NCBI GenBank assembly: GCA_964632305.1
Contig: CAZWBR010000021.1
Span: 1 to 64,000 of the forward strand
DNA from: CAZWBR01 sp964632305
Lineage (GTDB): Bacteria > Bacteroidota > Bacteroidia > Bacteroidales > Prolixibacteraceae
Length of the DNA stretch: 64,000 bases
Reading direction: 5' to 3'
How positions within the stretch are numbered: the stretch's first letter is position 1; every line of letters starts with the position of its first letter. The notes under the pieces are model-generated. The model did not search any database, had not been told where the DNA came from, and worked only from the letters and a program-made list of their open reading frames with translations. Below, piece after piece: positions 42,967 to 52,575 of this stretch. The translations under genes and the position numbers were made by a program.

Positions 42967-43112
42967 CGTCGGAATTTTTCAATCACAAAGTAAAGAAATC
43001 CCTAAACAAACTAAAAGCAGGCGGCGATTAAAGTTTGTTATCCAGTCAAAATTCTTCAACCCTCTGCTTCCCCGCTACACCTCCGATTAAATCATGACCC
43101 CGTTCACCAAAA

Positions 43113-43282
43113 GATTGACAAATTTCCCGGGACAGAGACCATCCCCCGGCCTTGTCCAGACTTTCTGTGCATATTCTGTGCATCTTCTGTGCATCTTCTG
43201 TGCTTTAATAGCACAGAAACAGTATTGAAAGTGTACAGAATATGTACAGAAACACCGGAGATGGTATGGTCTTGAAGTTCCC
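43113..43282. repeat. intergenic element B: four 11-base tandem repeats plus inverted copies
   Basis: Four direct 11-base units TTCTGTGCATN run from 43163 to 43206, followed by inverted units GCACAGAAAC, GTACAGAATAT and GTACAGAAACA (43211-43253). The central TTCTGTGC/GCACAGAA arms (43196-43203, 43211-43218) make a hairpin with a 7-base loop. The element ends ACACCGGAGATG, like element A at 15.7 kb, and is bounded by AGACCATCCCC on the left and ATGGTCT on the right. It lies in a 487-base gene-free gap between two reverse-strand genes. Confidence 0.65.
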
Positions 43283-43400
43283 GCGGGAGGACACCCCGGA
43301 AAATCCGATGGACTATCCGATTGAAATGATTAGGACCCTGTATTTGTGACGGTTGGAGCCGGTCGAAAGGAATCAGGTGGGGTAAGCGGCTGAAAAAACA

Positions 43401-43442
43401 ACACGGATTAAACCGGGGGAGAGCCCTCAGCTTAATCCGTGT
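43401..43442 (-). terminator. pruA terminator
   Basis: ACACGGATTAA and TTAATCCGTGT form an 11-base-pair stem around a GC-rich internal part, with A/T runs on the outer side. It lies just downstream of the reverse-strand pruA stop. Confidence 0.65.
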
Positions 43443-43453
43443 CCTGCTGTTTC

Positions 43454-45091
43454 TTACTCGTTATCGGGCAGAAAATTGGGGTACATGAAATCATGGGGAG
43501 CGATAAAGGTCTCTTTGATGGTACGGATTGAGACCCAACGCAACAGGTTAAACACCGACCCGGCTTTATCGTTGGTGCCCGATCCGCGTGCCCCGCCAAA
43601 GGGCTGCTGACCGACCACGGCTCCGGTGGGCTTATCGTTGATATAAAAGTTCCCCGCGGCATTGCGCAATTTTTCGGTCATGTGGGCAATGGCATAGCGA
43701 TCGCGGGAGAAAATAGCACCGGTAAGGGCATAGATCGATGTTTTATCGAGGATCGACAAGGTATCTTCCAACTGGTCGTCTTCATACAGGTAGACGGTAA
43801 CCACCGGGCCGAACAGCTCCTCCTGCATGGTGATGTAACGCGGATTCGTGGTCAGGATAACGGTTGGCTCGATAAAATAGCCTTTCGATTTATCGCACTT
43901 ACCCCCGTAGATCACTTCGGCATCGGCGTCGGTCCTGGCCCGGTCGATAAATCCTTTCAGTTTGTCAAAGGAAGCTTCATCGATCACCGCGTTGATGAAA
44001 TTGGTAAAGTCCTCGGGGGGCCCCATCTTCATCCGTTTTAGTTGCGACTCGGCCGATTTCCACGTTTCGGCCCAGATGGTGCGCGGGATATATACCCGTG
44101 AGGCCGCCGAGCATTTTTGTCCCTGGTATTCGAAAGAACCGCGGACCATAGCAGTAGCCAGGGCGAGTGGATCGGCGGTGGGATCGGCGAAGATGTAATC
44201 TTTACCCCCCGTCTCACCCACGATCCTTGGATAGGTTTTATATTTAGGGATATTCTCCCCGATCGTCTTCCAGATATCCTGGAACACGCTGGTAGACCCG
44301 GTGAAATGGATCCCCGCGAAATCGGGATGGCTGAAGATAACCTTCCCGGCGGCAGGACCGGAGACATAGACCAGATTAATTACCCCGTCGGGCAGTCCGG
44401 CTTCCCTTAATATATCCATGATTACCGCTGCCGAATAGATGGCGGTTTTAGACGGTTTCCAGACGCAGACGTTTCCCATCAGGGCCGGGGCCACCGGCAG
44501 GTTCCCGGCAATGGAGGTAAAATTAAACGGAGTCAGCGCGAAAACAAATCCTTCGAGCGGGCGGTAATCGTTGTAGTTCCACATTCCCGGATTCGATTCG
44601 GGCTGCATGGCATAGATTTCGGTCATGCATTTGACCCCATAGCGATAGAAGTCGGCCAATTCGCAGGCGGCATCGATTTCGGCCTGAAAGGCGTTCTTCG
44701 ACTGTCCCAGCATGGTCGCGGCATTGATTTTTGCGCGGTAAGGACCGGCGATCAGATCGGCGGCCTTAAGAAAGATAGCGGCACGGTGTTGCCAGGGCAG
44801 GGCCGACCAGGAGGCCTGAGCGGCAAGGGCTGCCCCGATGGCTTGAGTGACATGGGTTTCATCGCCCTGGAAGTAATATCCCAGCAAATGACCGAGATCG
44901 TGGGGAGGCCTCATCTCCACTCTCCGGTCGCTCCTGACCTCCTTCCCGCCGATAAACATCGGGAGTTCAACAACCTGCGACCTCAATTCGGCCAGCATCT
45001 TTTTCAATTCGGTCCGTTCGGGCGATCCGGGGGCATAGCTCCTGACCGGCTCGTTCTTCGGAACAGGGACATTGTAAAATCCTTTAATCAT
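43454..45091 (-). CDS. pruA: L-glutamate gamma-semialdehyde (1-pyrroline-5-carboxylate) dehydrogenase
   Basis: A 545-residue aldehyde dehydrogenase that oxidises glutamate semialdehyde to glutamate with NAD+, the second step of proline breakdown. It has AASWSALPWQHRAAIFLKAA, FNFTSIAGNLPVAPALMGN, WKPSKTA, HFTGSTSVF, GETGGKDYIF with the catalytic base and FEYQGQKCSAASRVYIP with the nucleophilic Cys. Length and N-terminal extension fit the type 1 form. The proline dehydrogenase partner is 16 kb away at 61.5 kb. Confidence 0.95.
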   Translation of the reverse strand: MIKGFYNVPVPKNEPVRSYAPGSPERTELKKMLAELRSQVVELPMFIGGKEVRSDRRVEMRPPHDLGHLLGYYFQGDETHVTQAIGAALAAQASWSALPWQHRAAIFLKAADLIAGPYRAKINAATMLGQSKNAFQAEIDAACELADFYRYGVKCMTEIYAMQPESNPGMWNYNDYRPLEGFVFALTPFNFTSIAGNLPVAPALMGNVCVWKPSKTAIYSAAVIMDILREAGLPDGVINLVYVSGPAAGKVIFSHPDFAGIHFTGSTSVFQDIWKTIGENIPKYKTYPRIVGETGGKDYIFADPTADPLALATAMVRGSFEYQGQKCSAASRVYIPRTIWAETWKSAESQLKRMKMGPPEDFTNFINAVIDEASFDKLKGFIDRARTDADAEVIYGGKCDKSKGYFIEPTVILTTNPRYITMQEELFGPVVTVYLYEDDQLEDTLSILDKTSIYALTGAIFSRDRYAIAHMTEKLRNAAGNFYINDKPTGAVVGQQPFGGARGSGTNDKAGSVFNLLRWVSIRTIKETFIAPHDFMYPNFLPDNE

Positions 45092-45301
45092 CTTTCGAAA
45101 TTTATAGGTTACAAGTGAGACTTCTTTTTATCCTTTACAACAAATTTATTGTTTATGCCGCTCATTTTCGCTAACAAATGTCACCTTTGGGAGAGTAGTT
45201 ATTAGCACAAATACATTTTTCAGAAATTTGAAGCAGTAAATCGCAATAAATTAAATTTATTACTTTTATTTGCACTATTAAGTTCAATTTGTGGGTTATT
45301 G

Positions 45302-47395
45302 ATGCCAAAACGTTTTGACATAGGGATTTCTAAGGCTTTTCCAAACGCTGACGCGTTGGAAATAAAATTGTTACAAGCCTTATATTATCTGACTATATCC
45401 CTGATAGCCTGTTGTTCAGCTATAATAGTTCTCGATCTGTTCAGTTTTTTCACGGCAAGCTATTACCCCCAGTCGGTATCCTTTCTGGCGGTCTTTATAC
45501 TGATCGTATATTTTCTTCACAAAGGGCGAAAAATCAGCGCCATTAACTCCCTGAACCTATTAATACTACCCCTGTTTTTTCTTTTTGTTTCCCCGCAATT
45601 GGCCATTTTCCCGCCCGAGCGTACCTTTTTCATGGAGATTGGCGTTATGCTAATCGTGCTTTTCATATTTATGCTCTTTTCAGAAAAGCCCGGGAACATC
45701 GCCATTTATATTCTGCTCACGACAGGTTTATTGATCTATCATACTATATCGACCGGTTTTACAGAAGAGTTGTTCTCTCTTTTCTGGCCCGAACAGTTTT
45801 TTAACATCAACCCGGTCTTCTTCTATCTGCTGCTCAGCTTATCGACCCTCGCACTCTCGTATCTTTACCAAAAAAGGCTGAACGACCAGCATTTGCTACT
45901 TAATACGGTTCGTGAAAACTTCAACCGGGTAGCCTATCAATTTCCCGAAGGGGTCATCCATCTCCGGATTATCCGCGATGAATTTGGTGAGCGAACGGGA
46001 GTAAAGGTCGATCAGGTGAATCCTGCTTTTGAAGAATTCTTCGAAGTGCGTAATTCGGAGGTCAAACAAAGCCAGGCCCATATGCTCTTTCTGAAGCTTT
46101 TCAGAGAAGAGGTGAACTGGCAGGATATTTTTCTTTCGGGAAAAAGGACACAAACCGAAATTCATCTTCAGCACCTTCAAAAATGGTTTAAAGTTCTGTC
46201 GATCCCGGTAGATCATGAACTCATCGTAGGCTATTTTGAAGATTTAACCCCGGTCAAAAACACCCTGACCGATCTCCAGAACAGCCGGCATCGCTATAAG
46301 TTGTTACTCGAAACTATTCCCGATATCTTTTTTGTCATCGATAAAGATGGCACCTATGTCGACTATGTGGCAAAAGTTGGAGAGGGGATCGATCTGAATG
46401 AGAGCGAGATCATCGGCAGCACAATCTTCGAGGTAGGGTTCTCCCAAAGGATGGTCCGCCAGGTTTTTCAGTCTATTCAGACGGTGATCAACCATGATGC
46501 GATAGAAACAATAGAGTATGCGCTTGAAGTATTGGGGAAAGGATCCTGCTTTTTCGAGATGCGGATGGTCAGGCTCGACGATAATTCGGTGATGGCCATT
46601 TCGAGGGATATCACCAAACAAAAGCTGGCTCAGCAGGCCATTGAAGAGGCCCGTAAAAAAGCGGAGGAAGCCGACTTGCTTAAATCAGCATTCCTGCAAA
46701 ATATGTCGCACGAAGTTCGGACCCCGCTCAATGCCATTTTGGGCTTTTCGAATGTATTGCTCAACGACGAGGTCTCCCGTCACGAGAGGATAAACTTCCT
46801 CCGGCTGATCGTCCGAAACGGACAACTGCTGCTCCACGTGTTCAACGACACCATTAAGCTGTCAAGGGTCCAAAGCGGGTTAATGGCCGTGAATAAACAA
46901 TTGTTCAATATTAACGGGTTAATTATTGACCTCAACCGTCAGTTCTCGTACGAGAAGGAGCAGATAGGCAAGAACCACCTGGTTCTCTATGCCAGGAAAG
47001 GACATGAGAATCCTAAATTTTCGATCTATACCGATGGACAGAAGATCAAGGACATTATGGAAAGCTTGCTGGACAACGCCATCAAGTTTACCAAAGACGG
47101 GGAAGTGGAATTTGGCTACAGCCTGATTGGCGGGTCGGATATTGAATTCTTTGTGAAAGACACCGGGATAGGCATTCCCGCGGAGAAATTCGAGGAGGTT
47201 TTCGAACGGTTCCATCAGCTCGACTCAAGTATGACGCGGGAGTATGGCGGAACCGGGATCGGGCTCTCGCTTGCACGCGATTTCGCGGGGATGTTAGGAA
47301 CAAAGATCCGGATAGAATCAACCTTAGGGCAAGGGTCCAGGTTTTCCTTTATATTGCCCCTTGAAGTGGGTAACGGGCATCTCCGAATCGTATAG
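45302..47395 (+). CDS. membrane-bound PAS-domain sensor histidine kinase
   Basis: A 697-residue kinase from ATG 45302. Six transmembrane helices lie within residues 15-200, followed by two PAS-like domains (about 205-320 and 330-440). A coiled linker leads to the HisKA domain with the phospho-acceptor His in NMSHEVRTPLNAILGFSNVL and the HATPase domain with ESLLDNAIKFT, VKDTGIGIPAEKFEEVFERF and GGTGIGLSLARDF. No receiver domain is fused and no response regulator is adjacent, so its partner is unknown. It is divergent from pruA. Confidence 0.92.
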   Translation: MPKRFDIGISKAFPNADALEIKLLQALYYLTISLIACCSAIIVLDLFSFFTASYYPQSVSFLAVFILIVYFLHKGRKISAINSLNLLILPLFFLFVSPQLAIFPPERTFFMEIGVMLIVLFIFMLFSEKPGNIAIYILLTTGLLIYHTISTGFTEELFSLFWPEQFFNINPVFFYLLLSLSTLALSYLYQKRLNDQHLLLNTVRENFNRVAYQFPEGVIHLRIIRDEFGERTGVKVDQVNPAFEEFFEVRNSEVKQSQAHMLFLKLFREEVNWQDIFLSGKRTQTEIHLQHLQKWFKVLSIPVDHELIVGYFEDLTPVKNTLTDLQNSRHRYKLLLETIPDIFFVIDKDGTYVDYVAKVGEGIDLNESEIIGSTIFEVGFSQRMVRQVFQSIQTVINHDAIETIEYALEVLGKGSCFFEMRMVRLDDNSVMAISRDITKQKLAQQAIEEARKKAEEADLLKSAFLQNMSHEVRTPLNAILGFSNVLLNDEVSRHERINFLRLIVRNGQLLLHVFNDTIKLSRVQSGLMAVNKQLFNINGLIIDLNRQFSYEKEQIGKNHLVLYARKGHENPKFSIYTDGQKIKDIMESLLDNAIKFTKDGEVEFGYSLIGGSDIEFFVKDTGIGIPAEKFEEVFERFHQLDSSMTREYGGTGIGLSLARDFAGMLGTKIRIESTLGQGSRFSFILPLEVGNGHLRIV

Positions 47396-47489
47396 TCGTA
47401 TCGTGTTTCTGCCATGCCCGACAAATGTTCCGCGCAAGACCTCTCCTGTTTTTCAGGATAACATGCTCAATTAGCTCACAAACATTTGG

Positions 47490-47497
47490 TATTTTTG
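47490..47497 (+). promoter_or_regulatory. predicted -7 element of apbE
   Basis: TATTTTTG matches TAnnTTTG and lies 23 bases before ATG 47521. It falls inside the longer open frame from 47425 and so supports the shorter start. Confidence 0.55.
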
Positions 47498-47520
47498 TAC
47501 TGTTTAATCAAAGGATAACC

Positions 47521-48522
47521 ATGAGAAATTTCGTCGGCATTATTTTTTTGTTTTTGACCTTGGCAGGCTGCAATATGAATAGCGGAAAGAAATATATCTA
47601 TAACGAAGGGAGTGTCTGGGGCACTATTTATCATGTAGTCTATGAAAGCCCTGATGGGAAAGATTTACATCCCGCGATCGAAACGGAAATGAAAAAGATT
47701 GACCAATCACTTTCGATGTTCAACAAGGAGAGTACGATCTCTAAAATCAACAATAATATTCCGACGGTTATCGATCCGATATTTAAGAAATGTTTCCTTA
47801 AGGCGATGGAAGTCTCGGAACAGACCGACGGGGCTTTTGATATCACTGTTGCCCCCCTGGTCAATGCCTGGGGTTTTGGATATAAAGAAAAAGACAATGT
47901 GACCGGGCAACTAATCGATAGTTTGATGCAATCGGTGGGGTACCGTAAAATACGATTGGAAAACGATAGTGTGGTAAAGGAGAATCCTGATACAAAACTT
48001 GATGCCAGCGCAATAGCGAAGGGGTTGGGAGTCGATGTCGTCGCCGAATTCCTGGCCTCGAAAGGGTGTGCAAATTATATGGTTGAGATCGGGGGGGAAG
48101 TGGCAGCCAAAGGGGTTAACCGCGAAGGGAAGATCTGGAGAATTGGCATTAACAAACCAAAAGAGGATGCCCTTTTCAGCGAAGAGGATATTCAGTCGAT
48201 CGTCATACTGGACAACAAAGCTTTGGCCACATCGGGAAATTACCGGAACTTTTACGAAGAAGGGGGGAAACGATATGCTCATACCATTGACCCGAAGAGA
48301 GGGTATCCGATCCAGCACTCTCTGTTAAGCTCTACGGTCCTGGCGAATGACTGTATGACAGCCGACGCCTTTGCAACGGCATTTATGGTTCTTGGTGTTG
48401 AAAGGGCTATTGAAATAGTAAACAACAATCCGGAGTTGGAAGGTTATTTCATCGTGGCAGGAGAGAATGGCAAAAGCAATATCGTGTACTCTAACGGTTT
48501 TGAGAAACTTATTGAAAAATAA
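47521..48522 (+). CDS. apbE: FAD:protein FMN transferase lipoprotein
   Basis: A 333-residue protein from ATG 47521 with a lipoprotein signal (MRNFVGIIFLFLTLAGC, Cys17). Motifs: GTIYHVVYES, DQSLSMFNKESTISKINN, DASAIAKGLGVDVVAEFL, VEIGGEVAAKG, the metal/FAD site SGNYRNFYEEGGKRYAHTID and NDCMTADAFATAFMVLG. It attaches FMN to Thr of NqrB/NqrC- or RnfG/D-type proteins in the periplasm. No Nqr or Rnf gene is in the window. Confidence 0.92.
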   Translation: MRNFVGIIFLFLTLAGCNMNSGKKYIYNEGSVWGTIYHVVYESPDGKDLHPAIETEMKKIDQSLSMFNKESTISKINNNIPTVIDPIFKKCFLKAMEVSEQTDGAFDITVAPLVNAWGFGYKEKDNVTGQLIDSLMQSVGYRKIRLENDSVVKENPDTKLDASAIAKGLGVDVVAEFLASKGCANYMVEIGGEVAAKGVNREGKIWRIGINKPKEDALFSEEDIQSIVILDNKALATSGNYRNFYEEGGKRYAHTIDPKRGYPIQHSLLSSTVLANDCMTADAFATAFMVLGVERAIEIVNNNPELEGYFIVAGENGKSNIVYSNGFEKLIEK

Positions 48523-48754
48523 AAAAAGGGAGAGGGTTTTTATCCATCCTCATGGGACCCGTTACATTCTGTTTTTCAAAACAAACAGATAAAAATCAGC
48601 CAAATTATAGCCCACTCTATTCCTATCGGAGTGCAGTGCCCGACAAACCCTGACTTTTGTCATGTTATTAATAAATAACAAGATAACCCACCGGGGTTTA
48701 TTAAAAAAATGTATAAAAACGCACTTCTGAGGGCATATTATTAATCAATGTTTT

Positions 48755-48762
48755 TATATTTG
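48755..48762 (+). promoter_or_regulatory. predicted -7 element of the outer-membrane protein gene
   Basis: TATATTTG matches TAnnTTTG and lies 40 bases before ATG 48803. The rest of 48523-48754 is gene-free with no other feature supported. Confidence 0.5.
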
Positions 48763-48802
48763 TAACAGTAATTAATCTAAATGTTTAACCACTCGTTCTA
48801 CA

Positions 48803-51226
48803 ATGTGCAAAAATGTTAAATTATTTTTGCTCTTGATCTTATTGCTCCCTATACCTAAACCTGATTTTGCCGTCACAACACCTAACGATTATCCAATTAG
48901 CAGCGATTCGGGAAAAGAAAATCAAATTAAAGGTCGGGTAATTGATGCAGAGACCAGGATGCCAATTGAATATGCCAGTATTAAACTTTTTGATAAAAAG
49001 GATACGTTACAATGGCACGAGAGCATTTCCGATAAACACGGCAATTTTTCAATTAACGAGATACTTCCCGGAGATTATTTGATAACGGTCAGTTATATTG
49101 GCTTTGGGATTGACCAGAATCGGAGTATCCATATTAAGGAGGAGGGTCAAACGGTCGATCTGGGAGTAATCCCCCTAAAGACCGAGATTCAGGAGATCGG
49201 TGATGTTGTGGTCAGTGGCAGAACGGGTAATACAGCCGTAAAGATAGACAAGACCGTGATTCGGGTTGACAACATGCCCCAGGGAGAGGGAGGAACGGCA
49301 ATAGATGTTCTACGTAATCTTCCCTCGATATCGCAGACGCCCTCGGGACAGATCTCTATTCATGGCAACACCAATTTCCTGGTATTGGTCAACGGCAAGC
49401 CCACCTCGCTGAAGGGGAATGAGATGCTTCAGTATTTTCCGGCCAACGAGATCTTTAAAGTTGAGCTAATCAGCAATCCAACAGCCAAGTACGATGCCTC
49501 AGGAACGGGAGGGATCATCAATATCATTACTAAAAACACGATTAATACCGGACTGAGCGGGAATGCAAACATTTCAGCAGACCAGTTGGGAGGCTATTCG
49601 TCGGATCTGTTGTTCAATCTGAAGGGGAAAAAGATAAGCCTGTTTACCGGGATCGACCATAACCGCAGAAAGACAAAGGGGGAGATTGAACGATGGACCA
49701 ATGAATTTATAAACGATCATGAGGAATATTTCTCTCAGGAGGGGGAGCAGCAGGCGGAGCGGAACAATACCGGGATAAGAGCCGGGATCGATTATTCCCC
49801 CTCGGAGAATGATAAAATCAGTATTGCCGGAAATATAGGTGACTATCAAATTACAAACCGCGGAGATTGGGAGTCGTCGTTTTCAGGACAGGATACCGAA
49901 GAGACCGGAAAAAACTGTGTGACCGATCGCAATAACCGGAACGGCACTTATGGCGGAGCCTATCTGGCGCTGGATCATCAATTCAACAACCCTGACAACA
50001 GCCTCTCCTTATCAGGAACATGGACTTTCAATAATTATGACGACACCTACCGAAACAATATAGAGCGTACCGGCGGGATCATGATCATGGACCAATCGAC
50101 TATTCTTGATAAAGATTTTGACAGTTTCCAGATTAACGCTGACTACATCAGTCCCATAGGGGAATCGGGAAAACTGGAGGCCGGTTATCAAATGACCTTT
50201 GACCAACAGGATGAGAATTACTCGTACCAGCATCAACATGAAGAGACAACTCTTCTTGATCGGGGAACGAGCCATTTCGAGCGATACCTCCATGCTTTCT
50301 ACGCCGTCCTGGGTAAAGAAAATGATAAATTTGAATGGCAGATCGGATTGCGGTCAGAATTCTATAACCGTCAGCTTAACAAAAACACAGGTGAAACCTA
50401 TATAAAAGATCATTGGGATTTCTTTCCCAGTTTTCATACCGGATGGAAAATTGATTCGGTGCAGCGCCTCATCTTCAGCTATAGCCGACGTACCAGGAAA
50501 CTGGAAGCGGCCCAGCTAGATCCGCTTCCACGCTGGTATGATTTCTATCAGGTTAAAACAGGCAACCCGTTACTGAACAACGAAATGTCGGACCGGCTAT
50601 CGCTCTCCTACAACCGGCAGAAAAAGAATCTCTCATTTAATTCTGAGCTCTATTTTTCGCGGATTACCGATAAGATAGAAAACTTCAGGACCCTTTACGG
50701 GATAGACAATATAATTCAAAATACTAATGAGAATGTTGGTTCTGAATACCTGACCGGATTGGAGATCAACGTTGAATATGCCTTTACACCGTGGTGGTCG
50801 ATCGCAGAAAAGACGGAATTGTTTGCCAGCAGGTTAAAGATTGATCCGAAATTCGGGACAGAAGAACGGAGATATAACCAGATTACCTCCTTCACCACCA
50901 ACCGGTTTAAAATAAGCCCAAACACGCAGATAGAACTCGAACTTTCCTATTACAGCCCATCGAAAAATTCTCAGATTGAAATAGGATCGTTCTTCATGAC
51001 CGGCTTGAATTTCAGACAGCAATTCTTTAATAATAAATTATCCCTGACGGTTACCGGCAACGATATCTTTAATTTATATAAGTCCGATGAGAGGATAAAA
51101 GGTCAGGAGTTTGATCAGCGAATCATTACCCGGGCTGTCTACCCAATCCGCTTCAGCATCTCCTATAAGATCAATAATTTCAAAAAAGAAGAGAACCGTA
51201 TTAACAAATTACCTCCTAACGAATAG
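48803..51226 (+). CDS. TonB-dependent-receptor-like outer-membrane protein with a carboxypeptidase-regulatory domain
   Basis: An 807-residue protein with a signal peptide (LFLLLILLLPIPKPDFAVT). Residues 42-130 are a CarboxypepD_reg-like domain (IKGRVIDAETRMPIEYASIK, DYLITVSYIGFG). Residues 135-235 are a plug domain (VRVDNMPQGEGGTAIDVLRN, ASGTGGIINIITKN). From about 240 a large beta-barrel of the OMP_b-brl_3 type runs to the end. No SusD-like or TonB partner gene lies nearby. Substrate unknown. Confidence 0.88.
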   Translation: MCKNVKLFLLLILLLPIPKPDFAVTTPNDYPISSDSGKENQIKGRVIDAETRMPIEYASIKLFDKKDTLQWHESISDKHGNFSINEILPGDYLITVSYIGFGIDQNRSIHIKEEGQTVDLGVIPLKTEIQEIGDVVVSGRTGNTAVKIDKTVIRVDNMPQGEGGTAIDVLRNLPSISQTPSGQISIHGNTNFLVLVNGKPTSLKGNEMLQYFPANEIFKVELISNPTAKYDASGTGGIINIITKNTINTGLSGNANISADQLGGYSSDLLFNLKGKKISLFTGIDHNRRKTKGEIERWTNEFINDHEEYFSQEGEQQAERNNTGIRAGIDYSPSENDKISIAGNIGDYQITNRGDWESSFSGQDTEETGKNCVTDRNNRNGTYGGAYLALDHQFNNPDNSLSLSGTWTFNNYDDTYRNNIERTGGIMIMDQSTILDKDFDSFQINADYISPIGESGKLEAGYQMTFDQQDENYSYQHQHEETTLLDRGTSHFERYLHAFYAVLGKENDKFEWQIGLRSEFYNRQLNKNTGETYIKDHWDFFPSFHTGWKIDSVQRLIFSYSRRTRKLEAAQLDPLPRWYDFYQVKTGNPLLNNEMSDRLSLSYNRQKKNLSFNSELYFSRITDKIENFRTLYGIDNIIQNTNENVGSEYLTGLEINVEYAFTPWWSIAEKTELFASRLKIDPKFGTEERRYNQITSFTTNRFKISPNTQIELELSYYSPSKNSQIEIGSFFMTGLNFRQQFFNNKLSLTVTGNDIFNLYKSDERIKGQEFDQRIITRAVYPIRFSISYKINNFKKEENRINKLPPNE

Positions 51227-51242
51227 GCTTAGGATTTAAAAA

Positions 51243-51782
51243 CTACTCCTTCAGTTCGTTCCACCAATCTTTGTCTTTCCATTCCTCCATAATGCCCTCT
51301 GAAAAAATGATTTCAGAGAGGGAGAAATCGATCATATCAAGATCTTCCCTGGCAGCTTCGGCATAGCCTGAAAGTGTTTCGTGGACACGAACCGCATGCA
51401 GGATCACGTTACCTTCCCCGTTTATGAACGGCATTTGTCGAATAATCCTGTCAATCACGAAGAAAAACAACAGGGCGTATCCTTCAGCAGACGGGGATAC
51501 AGGAATTTCAGCGATTCTACGGTTTAAGCACCCGATCGCCTGCCTGATTTCCTCCGGCTCCCTGTTCCATAGGGTATAGGAATGGTCGAATGAATGGATA
51601 AACTCCCCTACCCTGCCCAATTGGACAAAATCCAGAACCATAAAGCCATTATCGAGCTTATCTGATTTAAGGAATACCTCCACTTCGTAGGAATGACCGT
51701 GTATATTCTCCCTACATCTCTTTGATGTACAATTCCGTACGATATGAGCCCCTTCGAACCGAAATTTTTTCCTGATAATCAT
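51243..51782 (-). CDS. queD: 6-carboxytetrahydropterin synthase / PTPS-family protein
   Basis: A 179-residue protein from the ATG at 51782; a longer frame to 51833 would add a hydrophobic leader that the family lacks. Zinc ligands are His13 (FEGAHIV), His28 and His30 (NIHGHSYEV), and the catalytic Cys is Cys23 (KRCRENIHGH). VLDFVQLG and SFDHSYTL complete the fold. It converts dihydroneopterin triphosphate to carboxytetrahydropterin in the queuosine route. The C-terminal 60 residues are longer than usual. Other family members make tetrahydrobiopterin precursors, so the exact product is not certain. Confidence 0.82.
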   Translation of the reverse strand: MIIRKKFRFEGAHIVRNCTSKRCRENIHGHSYEVEVFLKSDKLDNGFMVLDFVQLGRVGEFIHSFDHSYTLWNREPEEIRQAIGCLNRRIAEIPVSPSAEGYALLFFFVIDRIIRQMPFINGEGNVILHAVRVHETLSGYAEAAREDLDMIDFSLSEIIFSEGIMEEWKDKDWWNELKE

Positions 51783-51889
51783 CCGATGAAAAATAAGTAA
51801 GCCAAAGGTAGAAAAGAAATATTCACCGAACAATATTATCTGCTTTCTACCCTTGGCTTTCCCAAGAGAATCAAATAACAGGGAATGAA

Positions 51890-52411
51890 CTACTGATCCT
51901 TATCGGTGATCTCCGGTGCAGTAATCTCTCCATCATACGAAATGGCACTCCGGTTATTGCTTGAAATGGACATAGAAGCTTTCCCGGATGGATCAATCCT
52001 CAGGGTAATCAGGAATAAATCATTTGATCCTTTCACTTTAGTCTCAACCAAATATCCCTTCTTATATTTACCCACAGTAAACAGTAGGGGCTCCCCTTTA
52101 AATTTAATCCCTGCCTCACCGCCGTAGGCGATATTATATCCCCTGCCGAAAAAAGGCATTGAGCATTCAACCATTTCAGGCTTGAATTCTACAAAGTTAG
52201 GGTTGGTGGTCAGATCAATGGCTTTGTGACCGATTGGGAAAGCCCATTGAGCGGTAAAGACAAAATTCTTTGAATTCACCAATTCCCCGACCTGTTTCTC
52301 CTTCCCGGCATTCTGTTCAATTTTCTTTTTTTGCCGGTCTGTTTTCTGAGCCGATACAGATGTTGAAACAACAAAGGCCAGAATCAACAGTAAAAATAGT
52401 TGTGTTTTCAT
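51890..52411 (-). CDS. secreted DUF4251 protein
   Basis: A 173-residue protein with a signal peptide (MKTQLFLLLILAFVVSTSVS, cleavage after AQ near 22). A basic coiled stretch (KTDRQKKKIEQNAGKEKQV) is followed by the beta-rich DUF4251 core (NFVFTAQWAFPIG, CSMPFFGRGYNIAYGG, SFSSNN-like SMSISSNNRSAISYDG). Members are Bacteroidota-specific secreted proteins of unknown function. It stands alone on the reverse strand. Confidence 0.85.
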   Translation of the reverse strand: MKTQLFLLLILAFVVSTSVSAQKTDRQKKKIEQNAGKEKQVGELVNSKNFVFTAQWAFPIGHKAIDLTTNPNFVEFKPEMVECSMPFFGRGYNIAYGGEAGIKFKGEPLLFTVGKYKKGYLVETKVKGSNDLFLITLRIDPSGKASMSISSNNRSAISYDGEITAPEITDKDQ

Positions 52412-52575
52412 CTTTTGAGCCTTTTAAAATAACAACTAAAACACTACAATATTTGTTCCAAAACCGAGCTAAACAGCTCTAAAATAGGATGATTAAGCTT
52501 TTTTAATCAATCCGGCTTTATGATTATTACAGGATAAACCACAACAAGGCGAAACACGTCAACAGATTATTTATA

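Noticed and set aside
43163..43206. CRISPR-like direct repeats
   Set aside because: The units are 11 bases long with no spacers and with inverted copies next to them; no cas gene is present.
47425..47520. Longer N-terminus for ApbE
   Set aside because: It would include the predicted promoter and hide the lipoprotein signal that begins at 47521.
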